Assembly (NCBI GenBank): GCA_036267875.1
Contig: DATAVE010000117.1
Coordinates: 1-64,000, forward strand
Reading direction: 5' to 3'
Source of the DNA: DASZTV01 sp036267875
Lineage (GTDB): Bacteria > Actinomycetota > Actinomycetes > JAFAQI01
Length of the DNA: 64,000 bases
Positions 48,991 through 57,670 of the stretch are shown one piece after another (the stretch's first letter is position 1; every line of letters begins with the position of its first letter). A model generated the notes under the pieces. That model had not been told where the DNA came from, searched no databases, and worked only from the letters and a program-made list of their open reading frames with translations. A program made the position numbers and the translations under genes.

Positions 48991-50154
48991 ATGGCCGTGG
49001 TCCACAATAGGGGGATCTTGCGATTCGCCGCCACCGAGCTGACCACCTCGGAGCTCGCTCTGCAGGCCGAGGTGCGCGAGTTCCTCGACCACGAGCTTCC
49101 CGGAGGATCTCGTCGCCCGGGGCTTGGCTTCAATGCGCCGGCGGACAGGGAGTTCTCCCGCAAGCTCGGTGCCCGAGGCTGGCTCGGCATGGCGCTGCCG
49201 AAGCGGTACGGCGGAGGTGAGCGCACCGCAGTCGAGCGGTTTGTGGTCACCGAGGAGCTGCTCAGTCGCGGTGCCCCAGTGGGTCATCACTGGGTGGCGG
49301 ACCGTCAGAGCGGCGCGGTGATCGCCCGGTTCGGCACCGAGGAGCAGAAGACGACATTCCTGCCCGGCGTCTGCTCGGGCGAGCTCGGCTTCTCGATCGG
49401 GATGAGCGAGCCGGATGCCGGCAGCGACTTGGCGGCAGTGCGAACCCGGGCGACCCGAGTGGATGGTGGATGGACCGTCAACGGCACCAAGGTCTGGACG
49501 ACCGGAGCTCACCGCAATGACTTCATGGTCACGCTGTGCCGGACCGATGACAGCGAGGACCGACACGCCGGACTGACTCAGCTCATCATCGACCTGCGCG
49601 CGGATGGCGTGACAGTCAACCCGATCCCGTTCATCGACGGCACGCACGACTTCAACGAGGTCGTACTCGACGACGTCTTCATTGCCGACTCGCGTGTCCT
49701 CGGCGACGTCGGACAGGGCTGGTCGCAGAACACCGCAGAGCTCGCGTTCGAACGCGGTGGTCCTGATCGCTACCTGTCGACCTACCCCGTCATCGAGCAG
49801 TTTCTCAGAGAAGCGGCACCAGGGTCTTTGGGCGCCGAGAGCGCTCGGTTCCTAGGGCACGCGACGGCCACGTGGTGGGTGTTGCGCAATCTGTCGTTGT
49901 CGATCGCCCGAGCTATCGACGCCGGGGGCTCGCCGGTGCAAGAGGCGGCCCTGGTGAAAGAGATCGGAACCAGGTTCGAGCAAGACCTGCTGCTCGGCGT
50001 CCAATCGCTCCTCGACATCGAGCCCTCGCCAGAGTCACAGTCGTTGTTCGAGCAGCTGTTGTGTGAGGCGATCCTCACCGCGCCCTCGAACACCATCCGC
50101 GGCGGTACCACGGAGATTCTGCTGTCGGTCGCGGCGAAGGGGCTCGCGCGATGA
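48991..50154 (+). CDS. Acyl-CoA dehydrogenase, large-subunit type
   Basis: A 387-residue acyl-CoA dehydrogenase. FAD/substrate motifs are FSIGMSEPDAGSDLA, NGTKVWTTGAHRND and NEVVLDDVFIAD; the C-terminus has NTIRGGTTEILLSV, again without Glu at the classical position. No Shine-Dalgarno precedes ATG 48991, and a -10-like TACCTT lies right before it, so a leaderless message starting near GTG 48997 is possible. It overlaps the small-subunit gene by four bases (ATGA), strongly suggesting a heteromeric enzyme. Confidence 0.9.
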   Translation: MAVVHNRGILRFAATELTTSELALQAEVREFLDHELPGGSRRPGLGFNAPADREFSRKLGARGWLGMALPKRYGGGERTAVERFVVTEELLSRGAPVGHHWVADRQSGAVIARFGTEEQKTTFLPGVCSGELGFSIGMSEPDAGSDLAAVRTRATRVDGGWTVNGTKVWTTGAHRNDFMVTLCRTDDSEDRHAGLTQLIIDLRADGVTVNPIPFIDGTHDFNEVVLDDVFIADSRVLGDVGQGWSQNTAELAFERGGPDRYLSTYPVIEQFLREAAPGSLGAESARFLGHATATWWVLRNLSLSIARAIDAGGSPVQEAALVKEIGTRFEQDLLLGVQSLLDIEPSPESQSLFEQLLCEAILTAPSNTIRGGTTEILLSVAAKGLAR

Positions 50155-51197
50155 ACAACGGAGCGCTCCTCGACCAGGCAGTGGGCGAGCTCTTCTCTCG
50201 GGAGATCACGCCTGGTGTGCTCGCCGACGCCGAACGCGACGGCTGGTCGCAGCCACTGTGGTCGGCCATCAGTGAGATGGGGCTGCCAGGAGTCGGGCTG
50301 CCTGAGGAGCATGGTGGTCAGGGTGGCTCGGTCGCGGACTCGCTCGCGGTCCTGCGGATCGCCGGCTGGCACGCCTTGCCTCTCCCACTCGCCGAGACGG
50401 GCTTGCTCGGCGGCTGGCTGCTGTCGAGCTCGGGGCTACCGATTCCGGCGACGCCGCTGACGACCGTCGCGCAGCGTGACGGAGACGACCTGTCATGGGA
50501 CGGCGCGACGGTTACCGGCGTACTCCGGGGTGTTCCGTGGGCACGGCATTGCTCTCATGTCGTCGCCCTTGTCGACGGTGCGGTCGTGCAGCTCTCGCGC
50601 GATGAGCTCACGGTGACCGCCGCGACCAACCTCGCCGGCGAGCCGAGGGACACGATCGTGTGCGACCACGTCACGCCGGTGGCGTGGGCGGCTGCGGGAG
50701 TCGGTGTCGACCTCGAGTCGCTTCGGCTCCGCGGTGCGTTGACGAGGGTGTGTCTCATGGCGGGTGCGATCGAGCGCGTCTTGGACGTCACGGTCCGCCA
50801 CACCGATGAGCGGCGGCAGTTCGGGAAGCCGATCGCACGCTTCCAGGCGGTGCAGGCGCACTTGGTACACATCGCGCAGCAGGCCGCGATCGCCTCGATG
50901 GCTGCCGACGTTGCGGCGCGTGAGTACGCGCGCGGTCATGCGGCGTTCGAGGTATGGGCCGCAAAGACGATGTGCGGCGAGGCGGCGCGGATTGCAACCC
51001 GTGCGGCGCATCAGGCGCACGGTGCCATGGGGATGACGCAGGAGTACGTCCTTCACCACCTGACCCGCAGGCTGTGGTCCTGGACCCGGGAGTATGAAGA
51101 CATCGGATGGGCGCGTCGCATCGGCGACGTCGTCATCGAGCGGGGAGCCGACGGGCTGTACCCCTTGATCACCGCAGGCTCAGGGCCTCGGCTCTGA
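50151..51197 (+). CDS. Acyl-CoA dehydrogenase, small-subunit type
   Basis: A 348-residue divergent acyl-CoA-dehydrogenase-like protein. It begins in the N-terminal helical domain (LFSREITPGVLADAERDG, ISEMGLPGVGLPEEHGG), has a reduced middle domain, and ends with DERRQFGKPIARFQAVQAHL and HQAHGAMGMTQEYVLHHLTR. It should pair with the large subunit upstream, to which it is coupled by ATGA. Its 3' end overlaps the converging TetR gene by 29 bases. Confidence 0.87.
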   Translation: MNNGALLDQAVGELFSREITPGVLADAERDGWSQPLWSAISEMGLPGVGLPEEHGGQGGSVADSLAVLRIAGWHALPLPLAETGLLGGWLLSSSGLPIPATPLTTVAQRDGDDLSWDGATVTGVLRGVPWARHCSHVVALVDGAVVQLSRDELTVTAATNLAGEPRDTIVCDHVTPVAWAAAGVGVDLESLRLRGALTRVCLMAGAIERVLDVTVRHTDERRQFGKPIARFQAVQAHLVHIAQQAAIASMAADVAAREYARGHAAFEVWAAKTMCGEAARIATRAAHQAHGAMGMTQEYVLHHLTRRLWSWTREYEDIGWARRIGDVVIERGADGLYPLITAGSGPRL

Positions 51198-51858
51198 TTC
51201 CGCCGACCAGCAGGCGCAGTCCGCGAAGGAACTGCTGCTCTCCGACCTGGTTGAGGTAGGCGACGTCGCGGTCGCGATCAGTGAGCGGGTCCGGGTCGTT
51301 TGCCGCAGGTGCGCCGCGCGCGGCGTCACTGACGATGAGGCCTTGTTCCATCGTCACGAATCCACGGGTGAAGTTCAGGCACGCGGCGAAGGCGTCGGTG
51401 GCGGCCTGATGCGACAGTCCGGCAAGGGTGAGCAGGTGCAGCCCGTCTGCGAGGCGACGCTGCGCGGCACCCGTCAGCCGGGAGTGGGCGATCGACCCCG
51501 GTGCGTACGCAACGATCTCGAGGTACGCGGGTAGGGACAGCAATAGCTCGCGGAACGCCGCGAAGTAGGCGATGAGCTCGTCGTCCCACGCACCTTCGCC
51601 GGCGGGAGGGAGCTGCTGGTGGACGTCGTGCAGAACGAGACCGGCCAGCGCGTCGACGAGCTCTTCCTTGTTCTTGAAGTACCAGTAGATGCTGGCGACG
51701 CCCGACTTCAGGTGCTTGGCCAGCGTTGGCATCGACAGCTGACGCAGTCCGTCGCGCTCGACGATCTCGCGCGCGGCGACGAGGATCTCCTCGCGCGAGA
51801 GTGATCCACGCGCGCGGCGGGTGCGTCCCGCAGGTACCTCGCCAGCCTTCGCGGTCAC
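51169..51858 (-). CDS. TetR-family transcriptional regulator
   Basis: A 229-residue regulator. The helix-turn-helix is at about residues 22-65 (SREEILVAAREIVERDGL, LSMPTLAKHLKSGVASIYWY, FKNKEELVDAL), followed by a helical ligand domain. GTG at 51858, seven bases after the upstream dehydrogenase stop, is preferred to the longer frame, which would run through that gene. Being the last gene of a three-dehydrogenase operon, it probably autoregulates that operon from the divergent promoter near 55061. The convergent overlap with the gene at 50151 may create antisense interference. Confidence 0.83.
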   Translation of the reverse strand: MTAKAGEVPAGRTRRARGSLSREEILVAAREIVERDGLRQLSMPTLAKHLKSGVASIYWYFKNKEELVDALAGLVLHDVHQQLPPAGEGAWDDELIAYFAAFRELLLSLPAYLEIVAYAPGSIAHSRLTGAAQRRLADGLHLLTLAGLSHQAATDAFAACLNFTRGFVTMEQGLIVSDAARGAPAANDPDPLTDRDRDVAYLNQVGEQQFLRGLRLLVGGIRAEALSLR

Positions 51859-51865
51859 CCGTTCA

Positions 51866-52789
51866 TTAGACCTCGACCAGCCGCGGCAGGACGCCTGACC
51901 TGGTGAGCACGAGGTCGCCGAGCTCGCCCACCATGTCCTCCCATCGACCAAGCAGTGAGTCGAGGACGATGCCACGATCGATGTAGAGATGTAGCGGATG
52001 CTCGAGCGTGGCGCCGATCGCCCCGCAGACCTGGATCGCGTGCTTGCTGACCAGCTGATGTGCCCGCCCGGCCTGCGCCTTCGCGAACTGCGCGGCGAGC
52101 GGATCTCTGCCGCCGAAGGCGACGTCGAGCAGGCCTTCGGCCGCAGTGATCGCGACGCGCGCGTCGGCGAGGCGGTGGCGCACAGCTTGGAATGCTGCTA
52201 TCGGCGCGCCGAACTGGGTTCGGGTGCTGGTGTGCTCGACCGCGAGTCGTAGCACCTCGTGCGAGAGGGCGATCAGCTCGCTGGCAAGGGCGCGACGCGC
52301 GCCCGCGACGGCGCTGTCCCAGCGGGTGGTCTCGATGAGCTCCGCCGGTGCCGCGACGGTCGCCTCGAACCAGTGGAGTGATGCGTCGAAGGTGTGTAGC
52401 GGCACTCCCGAGAGCTCGGCGCCCCGGACCGCGGCGAGCGACGTCGTGCTCTCTCGAACAACAGGTGCGACCACGATGTCGTCGTCAGCCGGCAGGTGCG
52501 TCAGGATGCCGCGAATCTCTCCGCCTGCTCTCGCCGATGGCCACAGCACCGCCGACGCCAGCGCCGGGACCTCACCGTGAAGAGTCTCGAGGACGAGCCG
52601 GTCGAGGATCGTGGTTCGGGCACGCGAACGGGCGTGAGCGGTGAACAGCAGTCGGGTCGCGACCGCTTCGTCGTCGGCGACCACTTCGTCCCAGCCGAGC
52701 TCTGCCAGAGCCTCCGAGACGTCGCCCACTGCGCCGTCCAACAAGTCATCGAGCGAGGCCGACAGCAGCGCGATCTCTTCTGCATTCAT
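51866..52789 (-). CDS. Acyl-CoA dehydrogenase-like, small-subunit type (short)
   Basis: A 307-residue divergent acyl-CoA-dehydrogenase-like protein, the shortest of the set. The C-terminal domain has TRTQFGAPIAAFQAVRHRLA and QVCGAIGATLEHPLHLYIDR; the usual HGG of that segment is CGA. The N-terminal helical domain is trimmed, and FAD-binding motifs are weak, so it may be a structural partner. ATG at 52789 follows the large-subunit stop by five bases. It likely pairs with the protein at 52795-53946. Confidence 0.82.
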   Translation of the reverse strand: MNAEEIALLSASLDDLLDGAVGDVSEALAELGWDEVVADDEAVATRLLFTAHARSRARTTILDRLVLETLHGEVPALASAVLWPSARAGGEIRGILTHLPADDDIVVAPVVRESTTSLAAVRGAELSGVPLHTFDASLHWFEATVAAPAELIETTRWDSAVAGARRALASELIALSHEVLRLAVEHTSTRTQFGAPIAAFQAVRHRLADARVAITAAEGLLDVAFGGRDPLAAQFAKAQAGRAHQLVSKHAIQVCGAIGATLEHPLHLYIDRGIVLDSLLGRWEDMVGELGDLVLTRSGVLPRLVEV

Positions 52790-52794
52790 GTCCG

Positions 52795-53946
52795 TCAGCC
52801 CTTGGGGAGGTTGAGCACTCGGTCGGCGATGATGCCGCGTTGGACCTCGGCAGCCCCGCCGTAGATGGTCGTCGTCCGGCTGAACCACCACTCCTGTCCC
52901 CACCGCCGCATGGCGGGGTCGCTGCTGAACGCGAACTGCTCGCCGAGCAGGCACCGCGCCGCTTCGTAGACGCTCTGCTCTGCGGCACCCAGCAGGAGCT
53001 TGTCCGCGCTGGCCTCGGGTCCGACGGTCTCGCCTGCAGCGAGGCGGCGGACCGTCTCGACGCTTCGGGCGCGTAGCCCGATCAGGTCCAGGTAGGCCGT
53101 TCCGAGCTGTCGGCGTGCGAGGTCGCCGGAAGGGACGACCCTGGTGAGCGCTTCGAGGCGTTCGAGCAGGACGGCGGCGCGCTGCCATGCGTAGACAGCA
53201 CGCTCGAACTGTAGGAGATACATCGCGACTGCCCAACCCTGTCCGGCCTCGCCGATCAGGCGATCGGCCGGCACCCGCACCTCGTCGAAGAAGCATTCGG
53301 CCAGCTCCGCGCGCCCGCTTGCGAGGTAGATCGGCCGGATCTCCACGCCCGGCATGTCGTTGTCGAGGAACAGCATCGAAAGCCCCTTGTGACGGCTCTC
53401 GGTCGTGCCCGTTCGGCACAGCAGGACGGTGTGCGTGGCGGTTGCACCATGGCTGGTCCATAGCTTCTGCCCAGACACGACGTAGTCGTCGCCGTCGAGC
53501 ACGGCCCGGCACCGCAGCGACGCAAGGTCGCTGCCCGCCTCCGGTTCGGAGAACCCCTGACCCCACCACTCGTCGCCACGCGCGAAGGCCGCCAGATAGG
53601 TCGCGGCGATGTGCGGCGCATAGCGAGCGATCGGCTGGGCGAGGGTGGTGAGCAGGCTGTGTTGCCCGGTGAGTGGAAGACCTGCCACGACAAGTTCGTC
53701 GTACATCACCGCCCAGTGCCGTACGTCACCACCGAGCCCACCTGCTTCGACCGGGAAGCCGTACTTGCCGAAGTCGGCGTCGTAGATCGTCCGCACCATT
53801 CCGGAGACGAACTGCATCTCCTCTGCGACGTCGTCGATGTAGCAGCCGCGCCACGCGTCGAGCTCGGAAGCTCCGAGGAACCGGTGCAGCGCATCGCGAT
53901 ACGCCGGCAGGTCGTCGGCATAGGGGCCGTTGCGGACTGCGGCCAT
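52795..53946 (-). CDS. Acyl-CoA dehydrogenase, large-subunit type
   Basis: A 383-residue acyl-CoA dehydrogenase. Motifs are GQGFSEPEAGSDLASLR, SGQKLWTSHGAT and AECFFDEVRVPADRLIG; the C-terminal segment TTTIYGGAAEVQRGIIADRV has Gly where classical enzymes have Glu. ATG at 53946 is one base from the stop of the small-subunit gene upstream; the longer frame to 54183 is an Arg/Ser-rich overlap and is rejected. It stands between two small-subunit-type genes and could partner with either. Confidence 0.9.
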   Translation of the reverse strand: MAAVRNGPYADDLPAYRDALHRFLGASELDAWRGCYIDDVAEEMQFVSGMVRTIYDADFGKYGFPVEAGGLGGDVRHWAVMYDELVVAGLPLTGQHSLLTTLAQPIARYAPHIAATYLAAFARGDEWWGQGFSEPEAGSDLASLRCRAVLDGDDYVVSGQKLWTSHGATATHTVLLCRTGTTESRHKGLSMLFLDNDMPGVEIRPIYLASGRAELAECFFDEVRVPADRLIGEAGQGWAVAMYLLQFERAVYAWQRAAVLLERLEALTRVVPSGDLARRQLGTAYLDLIGLRARSVETVRRLAAGETVGPEASADKLLLGAAEQSVYEAARCLLGEQFAFSSDPAMRRWGQEWWFSRTTTIYGGAAEVQRGIIADRVLNLPKG

Positions 53947-53947
53947 C

Positions 53948-55033
53948 TCAGACTCGCTCCTCGATGAGCTTCGCCAGGCGTTCGAGGTGAGCTTGCGGGT
54001 CGCCGAACAGTTGGCGGTTGATGGTCGCCCGGCGAAGGTAGAGGTGCGCCGGGTGTTCCCAGGTCGCGCCGATTCCACCGTGGATCTGGATGTTCTCCGA
54101 CGTTGCGAGAGTCGACGCCTCGTTGGCCTGGTACGCCGCGATCCGCGCCACCTCAGCAACGTTCTCGGTGTCGTGATCGGCAATCCAAGCGGCGTACATC
54201 ACTGCGGCGGATGCGGCTTCGACCTCGAGCACCACTGAGGCGAGCTTGTGCTTGACCGCCTGGAACTGCCCGATCGGCCGGCCGAACTGCTCACGGGTCT
54301 TCGCGTAGTCGGTAGCCATTGCCAGACAGCGCTCGGCGATGCCGACCTGCTCGGCGGCGAGCAGGATCAGTGCCAGGTCGTGGCTGCGCGCGACCGCTGC
54401 CTTCGCGTCGCCGGCGTCGGCCAGCACGGTTGCCGCCGCATCATCAAGACGGACACTGACAAATCGTCTGGTGCCATCGACCGTCTCGATCGGTTCGCGG
54501 GAGACCCCGGCGTCATTCGCATCGACCAGGAAGAGCGCGGGCCTTTGCTCGGTCGTGGCGGAGACGACGAACGAGTCGGCGACGTGGCCGTCGAGCACCC
54601 ACTCGTGGGATCCGGCGAGCCGCCATCCCTGCTCGGTCTGCCGAGCGCTGGAGGTCGCTCGAGTCGCCAGCGCCACGATTGCGTCGCCTGCCGCAATGCG
54701 GGCGACGAGGCCTTCGGGTGCAGCCGTTCCGACGTCGAGCAGGAGTGCGGAACCGAGGGCGGCGCTGAGCAGCGGAGCGCACAACAGCGCCCGACCGGCC
54801 TCGCGCAAGACGATGCCGAGCTCGGTGACGCCGGACCCCGCTCCGCCGTGCTCGGCCGGCACGGCAAGTCCGAAGGCGCCGAGCTCGCCGGCCAGCCGCT
54901 TGACGGTCGCAGCATCCCAACCGAGTGCGGAGCCCATCGCGTCGCGTACCTCGGCATCCGTGGATGTCTCGTCGAGGAAGCGCCGGACGACGAGTGCCAA
55001 CTCCTCGTGCACGGGGTCGTAGCGAAACTGCAC
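53948..55033 (-). CDS. Acyl-CoA dehydrogenase, small-subunit type
   Basis: A 361-residue protein of the smaller heteromeric class. It has VHEELALVVRRFLDE at the N-terminus, TREQFGRPIGQFQAVKHKLA and IQIHGGIGATWEHPAHLYLRR near the C-terminus. The start is GTG 55033 (codon within CTGCAC on the plus strand). It is the first gene of the operon running through two more dehydrogenase genes and a TetR gene, and is divergent from a large-subunit gene at 55101 that is its most likely structural partner by analogy with paired FadE genes of sterol operons. Confidence 0.88.
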   Translation of the reverse strand: MQFRYDPVHEELALVVRRFLDETSTDAEVRDAMGSALGWDAATVKRLAGELGAFGLAVPAEHGGAGSGVTELGIVLREAGRALLCAPLLSAALGSALLLDVGTAAPEGLVARIAAGDAIVALATRATSSARQTEQGWRLAGSHEWVLDGHVADSFVVSATTEQRPALFLVDANDAGVSREPIETVDGTRRFVSVRLDDAAATVLADAGDAKAAVARSHDLALILLAAEQVGIAERCLAMATDYAKTREQFGRPIGQFQAVKHKLASVVLEVEAASAAVMYAAWIADHDTENVAEVARIAAYQANEASTLATSENIQIHGGIGATWEHPAHLYLRRATINRQLFGDPQAHLERLAKLIEERV

Positions 55034-55060
55034 GTTCAGGCTCCCGGTCGCGGTTCGCGG

Positions 55061-55076
55061 TTATCGTATATCTCAT
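55061..55076. promoter_or_regulatory. Divergent dehydrogenase promoter with TATCTCAT element
   Basis: TTATCGTATATCTCAT (55061-55076) lies in the 67-bp gap between the divergent dehydrogenase genes. Its TATCTCAT (55069-55076) is shared with 36148-36155 and, in reverse, 48978-48985. Minus-strand TACGAT (55063-55068) fits a -10 for the operon to the left. No strong -35 is seen. Confidence 0.45.
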
Positions 55077-55100
55077 TCACCTCTTCTTACGGAGTGGCTA

Positions 55101-56327
55101 GTGGACATCGGCTACCCCTCGGACGTCACGGCCTTTCGTGACGAGGTGCGTGCAGTGCTCGCTGAGGAGCTCCCCGCGGACTGGCGTGGCGTGGGTGCGA
55201 TCCCGACGTCCGAAGAGACTGCAGTGTGGGTGGCGCAGTGGCGCGCGACCTTGCACCGTCGCGGACTGCTCGGTGTCGCGTGGCCGAAGGAGTACGGCGG
55301 CCGCGGACTTTCGAAGCTGCATCAGGTCGTCCTCGTAGAGGAGCTGACGCGGGTGGGTGCGCCGTTCGGCGAGCAGCCGCTGGAGTCGACCAGCCTGAAG
55401 CTCCTCGGCAACACGTTGCTGCGCTGGGGCACTGACGAGCAGAAGGCGGAGTTCCTGCCGGACCTGCTGTCGGGGGCGACCCGGTTCTGCCAAGGCTTCT
55501 CGGAGCCGGGTGCCGGATCCGACCTCGCCTCGGTACGCACGAGAGCCGTGTTGGACGGCGATGAGTGGGTCATCAACGGGCAGAAGATCTGGACATCGGG
55601 CGGTGATCGAAGCAACTGGATATTCATCCTTGCGCGAACCGACCCGGACGCGCCGAAGCACCGGGGGATCTCGTTCCTGCTGGTGCCGATCGACCAGCCG
55701 GGGGTGGAAGTCCGCCCGATCCGGCACATGGCGGGTGGGGCCGAGTTCTGCGAGGTGTTCTTTACCGACGCCCGCACTCGTGCCGATCGAGTCGTGGGCG
55801 AGGTGAACGCCGGCTGGTCTGTCGCGCGGACCCTGCTGACGTTCGAACGCGGCGAGGAGGCGGCGACGAACCCTCTGCTGTTCCGGGCAGAGTTCGACCG
55901 GCTCGTCACGGTCGCGAACGCGCGGGGAAAGCTGTCCGACCCAGTGCTCAGGCAGCGCATTGCGCGCTGCTACGCCCGCGTCGAGATCATGCGATACCTC
56001 GGCTATCGCACGCTGACCGACGTCCTCGCCGAGAAGGAGATCGGTGCGGCCGCCTCCGTGTCGAAGCTGTACTGGAGCGAGTACCACCGCGAGCTGACAC
56101 AGCTGGCGCTCGACATCGAAGGGCTCGACGGTTTGGTACCGGTCGGCAAGGGCCCGAGCCGGCCGCTTCGCTGCGACGACCCCGGTGCCGATCCGATGTC
56201 GACCAACAGCTGGTGGCAGGTGTCGCTGTTCGCGCGCACCGGCACCATCTACGCAGGTACGTCGGAGGTCCAACGCACCATCCTCGCCGAGCAGGTGCTG
56301 GGGCTGCCCCGCGAAGCCTCCGCCTGA
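55101..56327 (+). CDS. Acyl-CoA dehydrogenase, large-subunit type
   Basis: A 408-residue acyl-CoA dehydrogenase, the best-conserved of the set. Motifs are FCQGFSEPGAGSDLASVR, NGQKIWTSGGDRSN, CEVFFTDARTRAD and TIYAGTSEVQRTILAEQVLG; Ala replaces the classical Glu. GTG at 55101 follows CGGAG. It heads the operon leading through two MaoC genes, a DUF35 gene and an Ltp2-like aldolase gene, the order expected for removal of a steroid propionyl side chain (compare the mycobacterial igr operon). The small partner would be the divergent gene at 53948. Confidence 0.92.
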   Translation: MDIGYPSDVTAFRDEVRAVLAEELPADWRGVGAIPTSEETAVWVAQWRATLHRRGLLGVAWPKEYGGRGLSKLHQVVLVEELTRVGAPFGEQPLESTSLKLLGNTLLRWGTDEQKAEFLPDLLSGATRFCQGFSEPGAGSDLASVRTRAVLDGDEWVINGQKIWTSGGDRSNWIFILARTDPDAPKHRGISFLLVPIDQPGVEVRPIRHMAGGAEFCEVFFTDARTRADRVVGEVNAGWSVARTLLTFERGEEAATNPLLFRAEFDRLVTVANARGKLSDPVLRQRIARCYARVEIMRYLGYRTLTDVLAEKEIGAAASVSKLYWSEYHRELTQLALDIEGLDGLVPVGKGPSRPLRCDDPGADPMSTNSWWQVSLFARTGTIYAGTSEVQRTILAEQVLGLPREASA

Positions 56328-56365
56328 GTTATGGTGCAAACATCTTCCGGATTGAGTGAGGGCCA

Positions 56366-56833
56366 ATGCCGCTGAACCGTGCCTTTATCGGGCGCCGGTA
56401 CGAAGCGCCTGACGAGTACCTCGTCGGTCGCGAGCACATCCGTTCCTTCGCGACCGCGATCGGCGACGTCAACCCGCTGTCCCTCGATGTCGCGGCTGCC
56501 CGCGCCGCGGGCCATCCGGATGTCGTGGCCCCACCGACGTTCCTGACGGTGTTGGGCTTTCGCTTTCGGGACGCATCGCCAATGAACGACGCAGACCTCG
56601 GGCTGAACCACGGACGGGTGGTCCACGGTGAGCAGGAGTTCATCGCGCATCGTGCGGTCTATGCCGGCGATGTGCTGCGCATCGTCAACACCGTGACCGA
56701 CATCCGCGACGCCGGTGCCAACGAGCTGATGGAGACGACGATGGAGGTCACCTTGGCCGACGGCACCGCCGTCGCCACCTTGACCTCCTCGCTCATCAGC
56801 CGCGGCACGGCCGAGCGCGCGGAGGCCTCCTGA
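56366..56833 (+). CDS. MaoC-type dehydratase (FAS1-DH N-terminal-like)
   Basis: A 155-residue hot-dog-fold protein resembling HadA/ChsH-type half-hydratases: N-terminal NRAFIGRRYEAPDEYLVGRE, IGDVNPLSLDVAAARAAGHP, VVAPPTFLTVLGF and LGLNHGRVVHGEQEF. Such proteins work as heterodimers in which the other subunit supplies the catalytic Asp/His. The partner is evidently the next gene, whose ATG overlaps this stop by one base. Together they would hydrate the enoyl-CoA made by the dehydrogenase upstream. GAGGG precedes the ATG. Confidence 0.88.
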   Translation: MPLNRAFIGRRYEAPDEYLVGREHIRSFATAIGDVNPLSLDVAAARAAGHPDVVAPPTFLTVLGFRFRDASPMNDADLGLNHGRVVHGEQEFIAHRAVYAGDVLRIVNTVTDIRDAGANELMETTMEVTLADGTAVATLTSSLISRGTAERAEAS

Positions 56834-57255
56834 TGCCGACGTACGACGAGGTGGACATCGGGACGACGATCCCTGCCCGGGTCGTCAACGTCCAGCGTGC
56901 CAATCTGGTCCGCTATGCCGGTGCGAGCGGGGACTTCAACATCATTCATTGGAACGAGCGGGTAGCGACCGGCGTGGGCCTGCCGAACGTCATCGCTCAC
57001 GGCATGTTCACGATGGCCATGGCCGGCCGGCTTGTCACGGACTGGGTCGGTGATCCGACGCGGGTCGAGTCATTCGGGGTTCGCTTCTCCTCGCCGGTGC
57101 CGGTGCCGGACGATGACTCGGGGACCGACCTCACCGTCTCCGGTGAGGTGACCGAGAAGCTGGACGGCGGGCGGGTTCGGGTCCTGCTCACCGCCACCAT
57201 CGGCGAGGACACGAAGGTCCTCTCGGCGGCACGAGCGGTTGTCCGTCTTGACTGA
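56833..57255 (+). CDS. MaoC-type (R)-enoyl-CoA hydratase, catalytic subunit
   Basis: A 140-residue hot-dog protein. The hydratase motif GDFNIIHWNERVA supplies the catalytic Asp (residue about 34) and His (about 39), and IAHGMFTMAMAGRLV is the conserved helix. It pairs with the preceding 155-residue protein (one-base overlap) to form an R-specific hydratase of HadAB/ChsH1-ChsH2 type. The 3' end overlaps the DUF35 gene. Confidence 0.9.
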   Translation: MPTYDEVDIGTTIPARVVNVQRANLVRYAGASGDFNIIHWNERVATGVGLPNVIAHGMFTMAMAGRLVTDWVGDPTRVESFGVRFSSPVPVPDDDSGTDLTVSGEVTEKLDGGRVRVLLTATIGEDTKVLSAARAVVRLD

Positions 57256-57670
57256 TGGCGATGTGCCGACGCGCCTGCTGCCGAAGCTGACCGATGCCAA
57301 CCGTGCGTTCTGGACGGGTGGCGCGAAGGGTGAGCTGCTCGTTCAGCGCTGCGAGGCGTGCGATCGCTGGGTGTTGCCCCCCCTCGACGCCTGCCCGACG
57401 TGCGGCGGCACCCTCTCCACCCGACCGGTCAGCGGCCGAGCCACGGTGTTCACCTACACGACGAACCACCACCAGTTCCATCCCGACATTCCGCCGCCGA
57501 ACCTGATCGCGATCGTCACCCTCGACGAGCAGGACGATCTCCGGCTGATGACCAACCTGGTCGGCTGCACCGAGGATGACGTCGAGAGTGGCGCCGCCGT
57601 ACGCGTCCAGTTCGAAGACCACGGCGAGGTCTTCTATCCCGTCTTCGAGCTGATCGGACCAGACCGATGA
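57239..57670 (+). CDS. DUF35 zinc-ribbon/OB-fold acyl-CoA-associated protein
   Basis: A stand-alone 143-residue DUF35 protein. The zinc ribbon is RCEACDR and ACPTCGG (two C-x2-C pairs), preceded by the helical LTDANRAFWTGGAKGELLVQ, and followed by the OB fold (ATVFTYTTNHHQFHP, PPNLIAIVTLDEQ). In the sterol pathway DUF35 is the C-terminal part of ChsH2 and binds the Ltp2 aldolase; here it is a separate gene directly before an Ltp2-like gene (four-base overlap). The start is TTG 57239 or 57248, or GTG near 57263; I cannot decide. Confidence 0.87.
   Translation: MSVLTDGDVPTRLLPKLTDANRAFWTGGAKGELLVQRCEACDRWVLPPLDACPTCGGTLSTRPVSGRATVFTYTTNHHQFHPDIPPPNLIAIVTLDEQDDLRLMTNLVGCTEDDVESGAAVRVQFEDHGEVFYPVFELIGPDR

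Noticed and set aside
51866..53569. A long minus-strand reading (567 codons) joining the small dehydrogenase gene to upstream sequence
   Set aside because: Only the part from 52789 down resembles the family; the upstream part is an Arg/Pro-rich shadow of the large-subunit gene at 52795-53946.
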